DNA of 32,458 bases from assembly GCA_903861145.1 (NCBI GenBank), contig CAIOTH010000105.1, positions 1 through 32,458 of the forward strand, in the 5' to 3' direction. The translations under genes and the position numbers were made by a program. Below the pieces are notes generated by a model. It had not been told where the DNA came from and did no database searches. It saw only the letters and a program-made list of their open reading frames with translations. The stretch is from an uncultured Bacteroidota bacterium. GTDB lineage: Bacteria > Bacteroidota > Bacteroidia > Chitinophagales > LD1. This document shows, one piece after another, positions 16,294-25,659 of this stretch; position 1 is the stretch's first letter; each line of letters starts with the position of its first letter.

Positions 16294-17532
16294 ATGAGTT
16301 TAAAGACCGTTGAGAACTTCGATTTTAAAGGAAAAAGGGCCTTAATACGTGTTGATTTTAATGTGCCGCTTGATAAGCAATTTAATATTACCGACGATAG
16401 CCGCATAAAAGGCGCTCTGCCCACCATTCGCAAAATTTTGAAAGATGGAGGCAGCGTGGTGCTAATGAGCCACCTGGGTAGGCCCCTGAAAAAATTGAAA
16501 GAAGACGGAACTGTTGACTATAACAAGCACTCATTAAAGCACCTCGTTCAAAGAACATCTGATTTATTGGGGGTGCCTGTTCAATTTGCAGATGACTGTA
16601 TTAGCGATAAAGCTTTCGCCATGTCCTCGGCTTTGAAGCCCGGAGAAGTTTTGTTACTCGAAAACCTCCGCTTTTATAAAGAAGAAGAAAAGGGGGATGC
16701 GGCCTTTGCGGAAAAACTAAGCAAGCACGGCGATGTATATGTTAATGATGCTTTCGGCACTGCACATCGAGCGCATGCCTCAACAACCATAGTAGCCAAT
16801 TATTATACTGAGGCCAACAAAATGTTTGGTTACCTGATGGCTGATGAAGTTCGTAACGCCGATAAGGTATTAAGGAGCGCCGAGAAACCCTTTACCGCCA
16901 TTTTAGGCGGGGCCAAGGTTTCGGATAAGATATTGATTATTGAAAACCTGCTTGATCGTGCCAATAACATTTTAATAGGCGGAGGCATGGCTTATACTTT
17001 TTTTAAAGCAATGGGTGGCAAAATAGGCAATTCGCTAGTTGAAGATGATAAACTTGAATTGGCCCTGCAATTAATTGAAAAGGCGCAGCAGAAAGGCGTG
17101 CAACTATTGCTGCCAATTGATAGCATTATAGCCGATAAATTTGATGCAGCCGCTAACACAGCAACTTCCGATTCAAACCATATACCCGATGGTTGGATGG
17201 GCCTTGATATAGCCAACAATGCCATTTACGATTTCTCGCAGGTAATACTCAACTCAAAAACCATTTTATGGAACGGCCCCATGGGTGTATTCGAAATGGA
17301 TAAGTTTCAGCAAGGCACTAAGGCTATTGCGGAGGCCGTGGCCAACGCTACTCAAAAAGGGGCCTTCAGTTTAGTAGGTGGTGGCGACTCAGTAGCCGCG
17401 GTCCACAAATTCAACCTGGCCGATAAAGTAAGTTACGTATCAACCGGTGGTGGCGCTATGCTGGAGTATTTTGAAGGTAAAGAGTTGCCGGGTATTAAGG
17501 CCATTATGTCGCCGGCACAGCCAAAGGCTTAG
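16294..17532 (+). CDS. pgk: Phosphoglycerate kinase
   Basis: A 412-residue cytoplasmic glycolytic enzyme that moves the phosphate of 1,3-bisphosphoglycerate to ADP. Family motifs appear in order: [66 protein letters not shown] and the nucleotide-binding GGGDSVAA. It is slightly longer than the common 390-400 residues because of a short Lys-rich insert after SHLGRP. The start gives the canonical N-terminus before the first beta-strand. It stands alone; the next gene is convergent and ends 3 bases away. Confidence 0.98.
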   Translation: MSLKTVENFDFKGKRALIRVDFNVPLDKQFNITDDSRIKGALPTIRKILKDGGSVVLMSHLGRPLKKLKEDGTVDYNKHSLKHLVQRTSDLLGVPVQFADDCISDKAFAMSSALKPGEVLLLENLRFYKEEEKGDAAFAEKLSKHGDVYVNDAFGTAHRAHASTTIVANYYTEANKMFGYLMADEVRNADKVLRSAEKPFTAILGGAKVSDKILIIENLLDRANNILIGGGMAYTFFKAMGGKIGNSLVEDDKLELALQLIEKAQQKGVQLLLPIDSIIADKFDAAANTATSDSNHIPDGWMGLDIANNAIYDFSQVILNSKTILWNGPMGVFEMDKFQQGTKAIAEAVANATQKGAFSLVGGGDSVAAVHKFNLADKVSYVSTGGGAMLEYFEGKELPGIKAIMSPAQPKA

Positions 17533-17535
17533 GTT

Positions 17536-18408
17536 TTACGCTGTAACCGGTCGCTTGTGTTTCCAGCGCCTGTGGCTCCATAACCAATCCGAAGGATTCT
17601 CTCGTATTTGCTGTTCGAGTATGCGCACGAACTTCTCGGTGACGCCAAACTCGGGCAGACTATTAGGGTCGTCGGTTATCTTAATAATTTCGGCATTAAA
17701 GTAACCATGTTTACGCTCGGTAATTTTGGGGTAAATAACTGCCGCGTTGTGCATGCGGGCATAGCGCTCGGCACCGGTAAAAAAGGCGCTATCCTGGTTT
17801 AAGAAGGTCGTCCAGTAACAGGTCTTCATGTTGGATGGCGACTGATCGCTGATGAATATGCCTGCAGTAGGTTTGGCTAAGGGCTGGGCAAAAAATGCCT
17901 TGCTCTCGTTCATCATTATCAGGTTCATGCCCATTTTGCCACGAGTGCGCTGTATCAGTTGATTAAAGCGCTTGTTGTTTACCGGTGCTACTATGGCAAA
18001 GTTATCGTGTGCGCTGGCGGTAACGGCGCGGTAGCCTCCAAACTCCCAGGTAGCAATGTGGCCTACCATCATAACCAAATGCTGACCGCGGTTGTAGACC
18101 TCGTGTAGCATTTCGGGGTTGGTAATTATAACGCGTTCTTCAACCTCGCGCATAGTAATGGTCATGCATTTGAGGTTCTCAACCACGCGGTCGGCAAGGT
18201 GGCGGTAGCTCTCAGTGGCTATTTCCTGTATTTCCGTTTCCGATTTTTCAGGGAAGGAATTGCGGATGTTGGTTAGCACTACCTTCTTTCTATACCCAAT
18301 GACATCGCGCAATACAAAAGCAATGGCGTACGATAACTTATACAATAAGTTAGTTGGCAGGTAGGCAAAAAAGTAAAGTATTGGTACTAACAGGTAGTAA
18401 AGCAGCAT
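17536..18408 (-). CDS. Lipid A biosynthesis-type (LpxL-like) acyltransferase
   Basis: A 290-residue inner-membrane acyltransferase of the lysophospholipid/LpxL superfamily. It has an N-terminal hydrophobic anchor (about 3-33), the catalytic HxxxxE motif as H117-IATW-E122, a DQSP segment, FFTGAERYA and the C-terminal WLWSHRRWKHKRP typical of LpxL/HtrB proteins. It probably adds a secondary acyl chain to lipid A; ornithine-lipid or other acylation cannot be excluded. It starts 3 bases after the PhoD-like gene ends, so the two are likely cotranscribed. Confidence 0.9.
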   Translation of the reverse strand: MLLYYLLVPILYFFAYLPTNLLYKLSYAIAFVLRDVIGYRKKVVLTNIRNSFPEKSETEIQEIATESYRHLADRVVENLKCMTITMREVEERVIITNPEMLHEVYNRGQHLVMMVGHIATWEFGGYRAVTASAHDNFAIVAPVNNKRFNQLIQRTRGKMGMNLIMMNESKAFFAQPLAKPTAGIFISDQSPSNMKTCYWTTFLNQDSAFFTGAERYARMHNAAVIYPKITERKHGYFNAEIIKITDDPNSLPEFGVTEKFVRILEQQIRENPSDWLWSHRRWKHKRPVTA

Positions 18409-18411
18409 AAC

Positions 18412-19737
18412 TTATTTCTTACTCAACTCATTTTGATTAATGCTCAATTCACGCTTTTTATAACCTCCGCGGCCATAAATGACAAGTTTAGCGGTCCGGT
18501 TACCGGCGGGGCCGCTTATCCATATTTTGCCAAAGTTTTTGAGCGGGTAATCGGTTCCTTTAATGCGCCATTGATTGTGGTATGCATGAAATATGCGCCT
18601 TGGCAGCGGCGGACTTGTTAGTGGTGACGAAGTAAAGTCATACAGCGGGTAACCATGCCAATCGCGCTTGCAAACCTCGGCATAGTGTTTGTCACCGGTA
18701 AGGAAAATCACACCCTTAATATTGTTATTAGCAATAAAATCAAACAGCTCATTTCGCTCTCGCCGGTATTGAGCGTATGACTCACCAAAGTTATTATCGT
18801 TCAACACCTGCGAACCAATACAGATAAACTTAAATGATGCGTCGCTCATTAGCAACTTGTTCTTAAGCCATACCAGTTGCGTTTCTCCTAAAAACGACGA
18901 GTTGGTATCTTTTGGCGAGCCGCGGTATAACCGGTCATCAGTCATAAAAAACTCGGCGTCGTACTGCTTAAAGTCAAAGTAAGTGCCGCGGAATTTATTC
19001 TGGTCGGGGTAGTTATTCGGCCAAAAACCCTGAAACACTTTTAATGAAGTATCCTTCAAAACAAACGAACTGTCGCTATCATTCGGCCCAAAGTCATGGT
19101 CATCCCAAATAGAATAGTTGGGTTGAGCGGCTAAAAAATCGCGATAGAACTTGCGGTAGTATTTTCTAATGTCCAGCTGGCGCTTAAACATGCCCTCGTA
19201 GCTGCTCCAGTGCCTGGGGTAGAGATAGTAAATATTATCGCCCAGCCAAACCATAAAATCGCCCTTCTGCTTTTTCATCCGATAGAATATCCAGTTAGAG
19301 CCTGCAGGGAAGAACACCCGCGTAGGGTCAATATTCATTAAAGCGCACGAGCCCAACAGAAAATTGAAGTCCTTCACCACGCTATCAACCGGTGTTTTAA
19401 AAGCGTATTTGGCATTGGCACCCCAGCCATCAATACTTATAATAACATTGTAGGTATGGCCCGGCTTTAAGCCCGTAAAATCCATCGTTAAAGCCACTTC
19501 ACCTTTAGCATTGCTTATGTAACTGTAATTAGTCGGGTAATAAACACGCTTTTCAGACGTATCGCCCAGTATAAGCATGTTGCGCCCTTTGCCTCTATAT
19601 GCAATCCATATTTTGGCGGTGTTTTTGGTTACGGCGCCTATTACGGGGCCGGCTATCAGTTTCGGCTTTTCTTCTTTTTGGGCTGAAAGAATAAATACCG
19701 AGGCTAAAATGAACAGCAGCAGGGTTGTTTTTTTCAC
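18412..19737 (-). CDS. PhoD-like metallophosphatase (exported)
   Basis: A 441-residue exported phosphatase of the PhoD/alkaline phosphatase D-like family. After a signal peptide (1-20) comes a fibronectin-like N-terminal strand domain (about 27-115), then the metallophosphoesterase core. The family motifs are intact: GSC (129-131), LGDNIY (Asp167), WDDHD (211-215) and TGDKH (Asp349, His351). PhoD-type enzymes use calcium and iron and act on phosphodiesters and monoesters. There is no T9SS tail, so the protein is probably periplasmic. It leads an operon-like pair with the LpxL-like gene, which may hint at a role in envelope lipid or surface polymer turnover (inference). Confidence 0.9.
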   Translation of the reverse strand: MKKTTLLLFILASVFILSAQKEEKPKLIAGPVIGAVTKNTAKIWIAYRGKGRNMLILGDTSEKRVYYPTNYSYISNAKGEVALTMDFTGLKPGHTYNVIISIDGWGANAKYAFKTPVDSVVKDFNFLLGSCALMNIDPTRVFFPAGSNWIFYRMKKQKGDFMVWLGDNIYYLYPRHWSSYEGMFKRQLDIRKYYRKFYRDFLAAQPNYSIWDDHDFGPNDSDSSFVLKDTSLKVFQGFWPNNYPDQNKFRGTYFDFKQYDAEFFMTDDRLYRGSPKDTNSSFLGETQLVWLKNKLLMSDASFKFICIGSQVLNDNNFGESYAQYRRERNELFDFIANNNIKGVIFLTGDKHYAEVCKRDWHGYPLYDFTSSPLTSPPLPRRIFHAYHNQWRIKGTDYPLKNFGKIWISGPAGNRTAKLVIYGRGGYKKRELSINQNELSKK

Positions 19738-19940
19738 AAGGACGAAAGTAATAAGTTATTGGAAAAAGCCGACCCTGGTTTCCCTTTAGGATACGGATGG
19801 GGTAAAGAACCGCGACTAAAGCAAACTTATATTTTCAACCCCATACCCGGCATTTACAACCCCCATACTGTGCAATACAAACACTTGTTTAAAACCTACA
19901 CTTGCGCTTTTTCCAAACCCGGCTTATTTTGTATGAAGGC

Positions 19941-21698
19941 ATGGAGTCTAATCACAACATATTATTACTGGATGGCGATGAACAGAGCGCGTTAGATATA
20001 CAACGCTTTCTTAAAGTCAGCGCCTATACCTTTAGTGTTAGCCATGCCACCGAAGTGCAGGAAGGCCTTAACTACCTGCGCACCCGCAAGCCCGATTTAA
20101 TACTGCTCGATGCGCAACTGGCCAAGGCCAGCGATTTCGGCGCATTTAAACAGGCCCTTGCTAAAGATAAAATACCCGTTATCCTGCTCTCGCAACATAG
20201 CGGCAGCGAAACCCGTAATGAAGCCGAAGCCGCAGGTGCACAGGATTATATTGTAAAGAATAAAATCAACCTGTTTCACTTACAAAAAACCATTTTAAAC
20301 ACCCTCAAAATTGCCGAGGCCGAAAGCAAACTGGGCAACTCGTTTAACCAAAGCGCCCAGCAACAAGCCGGGCTTTATAAGCTGTTAGATAAAACCAGCT
20401 CATCGGTTATTGTTATTAACGCTGCCGATGTTTTGCTATATGCCAACGATCGCGCCTATACGCTTTTAAGCGAAGAAGGCATTCGCAACCAACTAGCCAA
20501 CCTGCTCACTTATCGCAGGGTGGAGGCCGAAGATTTTATTGAGTTGCGCCCCACTAACGTAGTGCTAAAAATACGCGTTAGCGAAATTGACTGGACCGGC
20601 GCGGAAGCCAATTTGTTTATCATCGACCGGAACCAAAGCAACGACGATAAAACCGGTTTACTGGCTAACGAATCTTTTACCTCGCTGCTCAACTCGCTTA
20701 CAGCTAACATCATATTGCTGCGCGCCGAACGCGTTGCCTTTGCTAATAAGGCGGCGCTAAAAGCTTTTAACCTTAGCGCCGAAGAAGTTAAGGGCCGTCA
20801 GCCTGCTGATTTTTTTGATGGCTACCTAACTACTACATCGGGCGTCACCGTAAAATCATTTGTTGCCGAAAAGGTAACCAAGGGCACCATTAAACTGGCC
20901 GATGGTACCAAACACAGCATGAAATTACTGAGCAAACCGGTTACCCTCTCCGGCGAGTTTTACGAGTTACTTACTTTCGAAATGGAGAGCAGCATAACCG
21001 GTTACCTCGCACCGCAGGGCCGTAGTGATGACGACCGGTTCACCACCGATAGCGTATTGCACCTGGCCAGCCACGATTTGCGCGAACCGGTACGCACCAT
21101 ATTAAATTACGTGCAACTTATATCCGAAAACCTGCACAAAAAGAAGTATGATGCCGCCACTGAGTACGCCGATTTTGCCAAAGTAGCCGCCGATGGCATG
21201 GAAAAATTGTTGAGCGATTTTAAAGTATATATAGCCCTCAACGATTACACCCCAACACCAACCAAAGTCTCTATGAAAATGGCTGTGGCCGATGTTTTAA
21301 AACAACTTAAAACAGCCATTACCACTGTCGGTGCAGAAGTTAATGTGGCCGAATTACCCGATGTAACCGCCGACCGCGACCTTGTTGAAAAACTGCTGGT
21401 GCAACTGCTTGATAACGCACTTAAGTTTGGCAAAAAAGGAAAGAAACTGGTTATCGATATTGGCTTCGATAAGTTTGAAGGCAACATCCTTTTCTGCGTG
21501 CGCGATAACGGTATGGGCATTGCCAAAAAATACCAGGATAAAATCTTCGAACCGTTCGAGCGCCTTAACCGCGTTGACGAATATCCCGGCAACGGTCTTG
21601 GCCTTGCCATCAGCAAAAAAATTATCGACCTCCACAAAGGCAAAATCTGGGTAGAAAGCCTACCGGGCTTTGGTAGTAGTTTCTATTTTACCCTATAA
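19941..21698 (+). CDS. Receiver-PAS-histidine kinase hybrid protein
   Basis: A 585-residue soluble signalling protein. An N-terminal receiver domain (about 5-118) has LDGDE, phosphoacceptor Asp57 and Lys106. A middle region (about 145-350) looks like two PAS domains. The C-terminal kinase has H-box HDLREPVR (His378), N-box DNALKFG (Asn492), DNGMG and GNGLGLA. I chose Met at 19941 over 19902 because it places the acceptor Asp at the canonical position 57. No membrane segment is present, so it probably relays a cytoplasmic signal or phosphate from another kinase. No response-regulator gene is adjacent. The 203 bases upstream show no clear promoter. Confidence 0.92.
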   Translation: MESNHNILLLDGDEQSALDIQRFLKVSAYTFSVSHATEVQEGLNYLRTRKPDLILLDAQLAKASDFGAFKQALAKDKIPVILLSQHSGSETRNEAEAAGAQDYIVKNKINLFHLQKTILNTLKIAEAESKLGNSFNQSAQQQAGLYKLLDKTSSSVIVINAADVLLYANDRAYTLLSEEGIRNQLANLLTYRRVEAEDFIELRPTNVVLKIRVSEIDWTGAEANLFIIDRNQSNDDKTGLLANESFTSLLNSLTANIILLRAERVAFANKAALKAFNLSAEEVKGRQPADFFDGYLTTTSGVTVKSFVAEKVTKGTIKLADGTKHSMKLLSKPVTLSGEFYELLTFEMESSITGYLAPQGRSDDDRFTTDSVLHLASHDLREPVRTILNYVQLISENLHKKKYDAATEYADFAKVAADGMEKLLSDFKVYIALNDYTPTPTKVSMKMAVADVLKQLKTAITTVGAEVNVAELPDVTADRDLVEKLLVQLLDNALKFGKKGKKLVIDIGFDKFEGNILFCVRDNGMGIAKKYQDKIFEPFERLNRVDEYPGNGLGLAISKKIIDLHKGKIWVESLPGFGSSFYFTL

Positions 21699-21700
21699 TC

Positions 21701-21723
21701 CAATTTTCGCACCGCGAAAATTG
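21701..21723 (+). terminator. Hairpin after the histidine kinase gene
   Basis: CAATTTTCGC-ACC-GCGAAAATTG is a perfect 10-bp stem starting two bases after the stop codon. No long T-run follows, so termination efficiency is uncertain. Confidence 0.5.
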
Positions 21724-22601
21724 CCAATGTCCCCCGCTGGCGGGGGTGTAGGGGGTGGTGACACTTTCACCGAAACAAATAACTAAACCAAGTAAGGTCG
21801 CCCCTACTGAGAGACTCAGTGCTATACTCAAATAGGGGTTTCCTCCGCTACCGTTACAAGTCCTCCTTCGCAAAGCCTCAGCCCGGGCTTTCCGCTACAA
21901 CCGCTTACCCGAAACAAACCGACCAATCTTCCATTTGTCATCTCGACCGAAGGGAGAGATCTTAACTTCTGCGTGCGCCCAACTCTTAATTTTTAAAAGC
22001 TTATCTCCACCTGGCAATCTAAACCTCAAAACAAAAACTATGTAAACTTTTGTAAACTTTTCTATAAATCGCTATATATAAAGCACTGATTTTAAATAAA
22101 CTGAAGAATCAAAAATGCTCAAAAATCACTCATTTTTTACAGTGTAAACTTTTTTAAAAATCACTATTTATAAGTAACTGATTATAAATACTTACAGTCC
22201 TAAAATAACGGTCCTATGCAATTAAAAACATACATCCATTTTCATTCATCCATCCGCTACAAATTAACCGCCATCATGTCAAACAACATATCCCACTTAA
22301 CACTACAAACAAAGTTAAATGTTTGTGATATCTCCCGCACCAAAAGATATCGGCAGGGTGATGATAAACCATGCAATTTTCGAGGTAAATAATCGAGCTG
22401 TTCATCCTAAAATCCCTCAAATCCTGATTCAGACAATTTTGTATTTAAATCTCCTCCCCGAAGTGTGAATTATGTAAATCAATATTAAAATTATGTAAAG
22501 TTTTATGCTATGATGGCACCACCTTTGTAGCCATATAACATGCCTTTGGTTTCCTAATGCCTATGGTATAAATTATTAATAACAATTGTAAAAAGCAAAA
22601 A
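21724..22601. other. Long non-coding region with several repeats
   Basis: Nearly 900 bases hold no convincing gene. Seen here are a CCCCCG-CTGG-CGGGGG hairpin (21731-21746) followed by GGGGG-rich sequence; a GTCATCTCGACCGAAGGG-type motif (21937-21962), which I recall as a recurrent intergenic repeat in this phylum; the AAAAGTTTAC box array (inverted); and an AT-rich stretch up to the DUF4142 gene. One 58-codon open frame (22216-22392) has unremarkable codon use and no recognisable product. A one-mismatch box (GTAAAGTTTT, 22495-22504) sits about 100 bases before the DUF4142 start. Confidence 0.65.
22042..22153 (-). promoter_or_regulatory. Second AAAAGTTTAC box array, inverted
   Basis: On the minus strand a single AAAAGTTTAC (22153-22144) precedes a perfect tandem pair (22061-22042), with a 92-base offset exactly as upstream of the small HTH gene. 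Each part is preceded by a related AT-rich segment of about 35 bases (aatcagt...ttata type), giving a degenerate direct repeat of about 102 bases. No HTH gene follows on the minus strand. Confidence 0.6.
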
Positions 22602-23192
22602 ATGAAAAAGCATATAAAAGTTAGAGCAACGTTCTTCATCACAACTTTGATAATGGCAACTTTAATTACCACATCGTGTAGCGACAAACCCAAAACTGAT
22701 GACGCCACCAAAGTTGCCGCAGATGAGAACAACGCAAAATTTGATAATAAAAAACTGGAAAAGGATGCCCAGTTTCTTGTCGACGCTACTGAAATTAATT
22801 TAGAGGAAATTCAGTTAGGACAATTAGCGCAGGAAAAGAGCAGCAATGCCGATGTAAAACAATTGGCTAAAATGATGGTAACGGCCCACAGCAGCTCTCT
22901 TAAATCGGTAACCGCACTTGCAAAAAAGAAACTGGTAACCATACCGGATTCAACAAGCGCGAAGGCTCAAAGTGCTTATACGGAGTTAAGCGCAAAAACA
23001 GGTAATGATTTTGATAAATCATATTGCGCTATGATGGTAGATGGTCATAAAAATGCTATTGCCAGGTTCGAAAAAGAATCTACGGAATCCAGGGATATGG
23101 ATATTAAAGATTGGTCAACAACCATGCTTCCCGATTTGCGCAAACATCTTGATCATGTATTTGCCTGCCAGAAGAAGTGCGAAAAAATGTAA
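22602..23192 (+). CDS. DUF4142 lipoprotein
   Basis: A 196-residue predicted lipoprotein. A hydrophobic signal (about 9-25) ends in TTS-Cys26, a plausible lipobox, followed by an acidic/lysine linker. Residues 50-190 are a DUF4142 helical bundle (AQFLVDATEINLEEIQLGQL at the start, and a later HKNAIARFEKE), a ferritin-like-fold family often seen in stress-related loci; its biochemical role is unknown. It is the first gene of a four-gene same-strand cluster, with 31 bases to the next preferred start. A one-mismatch AAAAGTTTAC-type box lies upstream. Confidence 0.85.
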   Translation: MKKHIKVRATFFITTLIMATLITTSCSDKPKTDDATKVAADENNAKFDNKKLEKDAQFLVDATEINLEEIQLGQLAQEKSSNADVKQLAKMMVTAHSSSLKSVTALAKKKLVTIPDSTSAKAQSAYTELSAKTGNDFDKSYCAMMVDGHKNAIARFEKESTESRDMDIKDWSTTMLPDLRKHLDHVFACQKKCEKM

Positions 23193-23223
23193 TTGAAATC
23201 GCTTGTATTTAAAAGCAAAAAAA

Positions 23224-24489
23224 ATGAATAAGGGTCAAGGCAGGTTTAAGAAATTCGGAATATTGATGGGAAAGTGGTGGGTAATAACCATCCTGGTAAT
23301 CGCTCTGCTGCTTATTGCCATACGCCTCGCACTTTCACCGGTGGCCACTAAGTTTGCCAACGATTTTCTGGGTAATAAAATGCCGGGTTATCAGGGTCAT
23401 GTTGATTGCATCCACTTCGCGCTTTACAGGGGGGCTTACCAGGTTGAAGGTTTCTACTTAGACAAGCTGGATTCTGCTACTAAAAAGCAAACGCCGTTCG
23501 CATCGGTAAATATGATAGACCTTTCATTGGAATGGAGCGCCCTTTTTCACGGTAAGATTGTGGGCAAGCTGTTTTTCGATTCGCCTATTATAAATTTTAC
23601 TAAAGATAAAGTAACACCTACACAGGTAATAAAAGATACCACCACCTTTAAGCAACTGTTGGATGTAGGTATGCCCATTGATGTTGACAGGGTAGAAATT
23701 GAGAACGGGCAGGTACATTATAAAGATTTAAACTCTTCGCCCTTAGTAGATATTTCTATGAATAGCATTTATGTGTTAGCCGAAAATCTGCGCAATACCG
23801 TTGACCCGTTACAAGAATTGCCAAGCAGCATAGAAGCCGATGCTATCGTTTACGGTGGTAAAGTTAACGCGAAAGTGAACCTGAATTTATTGGCAGCCGA
23901 TCCAACGTTTATGTTAAAAGCAGAATGTAAACACCTTAACCTGCCCGATCTGAACAATTTTTTCAAAGCCTATGGAAAATTTACAATTGACCGGGGCGAT
24001 TTCAGTGTTTACTCCGAAGTAGCAGCTAAGGACGGGGGGGTTAAAGGCTACGTAAAACCACTGATAAAAGATTTGAAAATTCTGGGGCCTGATAACAAAA
24101 ATGAAAGTGTGCTTACAAGATTATGGGAAGGAATTTTAGATGCCGTGGCCTGGATTTTTAAAAACAAAAAAGAGGACCAACTGGCAACCAAAATACCATT
24201 GGAGGGCAAGTTCAACGACCCTAAACCTAATATAGGCTTTATCATTTATGCGCTGATACGTAATGGCTGGATACAAGCGCTTAACCCTGCATTAGATTAT
24301 GAAATAAACATAAACTCGGTGGGCGCGAAAGACACACGAACGCCTTTGGAGAAGTTTAACGGTAAAATGAACGGAAGAAAAGAGAACAGCACCATTGCTA
24401 AGGATGAAAAGAAAAAGGATAGGGGTAAAAAAAGGGACAAACTAAAAAAAGAGAAGGAAGCGGAAAAAGATAAAGGTAAGAGTAAATAA
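23224..24489 (+). CDS. DUF748/AsmA-like envelope protein
   Basis: A 421-residue protein with a basic N-terminus, one membrane helix (about 14-36) and a long beta-rich periplasmic region. The pattern (FANDFLGNKMPGYQGHVDC, LFHGKIVGKLFFDSP, DVDRVEIENGQVHYKD) matches DUF748 proteins, related to the AsmA/TamB repeating-beta-groove group implicated in lipid transport across the envelope. The ATG at 23224 is preferred over a TTG at 23203. The last 29 residues are almost all Lys, Glu and Asp (starting KDEKKK), a tail not typical of the family. It is shared in style with the next gene's product. Confidence 0.75.
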   Translation: MNKGQGRFKKFGILMGKWWVITILVIALLLIAIRLALSPVATKFANDFLGNKMPGYQGHVDCIHFALYRGAYQVEGFYLDKLDSATKKQTPFASVNMIDLSLEWSALFHGKIVGKLFFDSPIINFTKDKVTPTQVIKDTTTFKQLLDVGMPIDVDRVEIENGQVHYKDLNSSPLVDISMNSIYVLAENLRNTVDPLQELPSSIEADAIVYGGKVNAKVNLNLLAADPTFMLKAECKHLNLPDLNNFFKAYGKFTIDRGDFSVYSEVAAKDGGVKGYVKPLIKDLKILGPDNKNESVLTRLWEGILDAVAWIFKNKKEDQLATKIPLEGKFNDPKPNIGFIIYALIRNGWIQALNPALDYEININSVGAKDTRTPLEKFNGKMNGRKENSTIAKDEKKKDRGKKRDKLKKEKEAEKDKGKSK

Positions 24490-24618
24490 AGGTCAAAAAA
24501 TGGTATACTATTTGAAGTTTGCATAAAGCGGTACAGAAAGAGATATGAAACGCATAGCTCCAATTTGCAGCCCAATAGCCAAAAGGGTTAAGAATAACAC
24601 AGTTTAAACAAAATTATT

Positions 24619-25650
24619 ATGAAGGCGCTGAGAATAACACTTATCATTTTGGCAATTATTTTAGTACCCCTTATCGTGTTTTTTGGCATTGACCTCTACC
24701 ATTATTCAAAAGATAAAAGCCCTTACCGCACCCTTTTTATTCCGCGGTTAGAGGTAAGCTTGTTTGAAGTAACCGATTTGAGCGCCGATAGAACCGATAT
24801 GCTGGGAAAAATGCTAATTCACAGTCCATTGCCTTTTAACCTGGCTGCCGATAGCTTACAATACAAAATCTATATCAGCGATGTAGAGGTAATAAAAAGC
24901 ACCTACACAAAATCGCTCAACATAAAAAAGTGGGACAGCACCTGGATAGAGTTACCGGTTACTATTTACCAGGATAAATTGCTCACCACACTTGATAATG
25001 CCGATAAGGAGGGAAAAGACAGCGTGATATATCGGATTCAAACCACTTTTTATACGCACATACCTTTCAAAAAAACTTTTACTATAGATATAGAGACATT
25101 GCAGCCGCTGTTTTATATCCCTACGGCACGTTTAGAAAAAGTAGATTATGATTCGCTGAGCGGCAAGGGGGTTACCCTTTATATAAAACTAATGATAGGA
25201 AACCGAAATAAAATGGATTTTCAGTTTAAAGATTTGAAATACAAATTCTCACTGGCAAATAGTCCGTGGGTATATGGTGCCAAGTGGGGTGTTATTGACA
25301 TCAAAAAGCAGGACAGTACCGAACTTATTTTGCCCGTGCGAGTATCGTTTACGGACGTTTTCAAAAGCATCGGCCCGCTAATTCGCAAAGGAGGAAAAAC
25401 CGATTATAAAGTGGGATTGGATTTAAAATTAGTGTCATCAAGTAACTCATTAAAGAATAGTAAAGTGATTGTGAAAGACGAAGGCACCGTGCATGAAATC
25501 GTCAAGCTTGCCAAAGATGAGAAGAAGAAGGGGGACGAAAAGAAGAATGGAGCGGAAAAGAAGAACGGGAAAGAAAAGAAGAAAGAGAAACAGAAAGAAA
25601 AGAAGAAAGAGAGAGAAGAGAAGAAAGCAGAGAGGCATAAAAGTGAGTAA
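24619..25650 (+). CDS. LEA-2/WHy-domain membrane-anchored protein with Lys/Glu tail
   Basis: A 343-residue protein with an N-terminal membrane helix (about 5-27) and two repeats (about 45-155 and 165-275) that read like late-embryogenesis-abundant type 2 (WHy) immunoglobulin-like domains: long beta-strands, a hydrophobic (P/M)xFN or MDFxF turn, and WxxLPV-type ends. WHy proteins are linked to desiccation and stress protection in plants and bacteria; the role here is inferred. Residues 299-343 are a 45-residue Lys/Glu-rich tail beginning KDEKKK, encoded by a purine-only-like tract. It lies 129 bases after the DUF748 gene and 9 bases before the YihY gene. Confidence 0.72.
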   Translation: MKALRITLIILAIILVPLIVFFGIDLYHYSKDKSPYRTLFIPRLEVSLFEVTDLSADRTDMLGKMLIHSPLPFNLAADSLQYKIYISDVEVIKSTYTKSLNIKKWDSTWIELPVTIYQDKLLTTLDNADKEGKDSVIYRIQTTFYTHIPFKKTFTIDIETLQPLFYIPTARLEKVDYDSLSGKGVTLYIKLMIGNRNKMDFQFKDLKYKFSLANSPWVYGAKWGVIDIKKQDSTELILPVRVSFTDVFKSIGPLIRKGGKTDYKVGLDLKLVSSSNSLKNSKVIVKDEGTVHEIVKLAKDEKKKGDEKKNGAEKKNGKEKKKEKQKEKKKEREEKKAERHKSE

Positions 25651-25659
25651 GGAAGAAAT

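Noticed and set aside
15509-22153. Inverted box arrays as ends of a mobile element
   Set aside because: The interval holds housekeeping genes (tRNA-Glu, pgk, LpxL-like, PhoD) and no transposase; the boxes look regulatory.
22216-22392. 58-codon open frame in the long gap before the DUF4142 gene
   Set aside because: Composition and codon use look like chance AT-rich sequence, no known motif is visible, and no promoter element precedes it.
23203-23223. TTG start adding 7 residues to the DUF748 protein
   Set aside because: The ATG at 23224 directly gives the basic N-terminus before the membrane helix; the extension adds nothing conserved.
24033-24039. Run of seven G in the DUF748 gene as a possible frameshift site
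   Set aside because: The frame continues intact on both sides; no evidence of phase variation.
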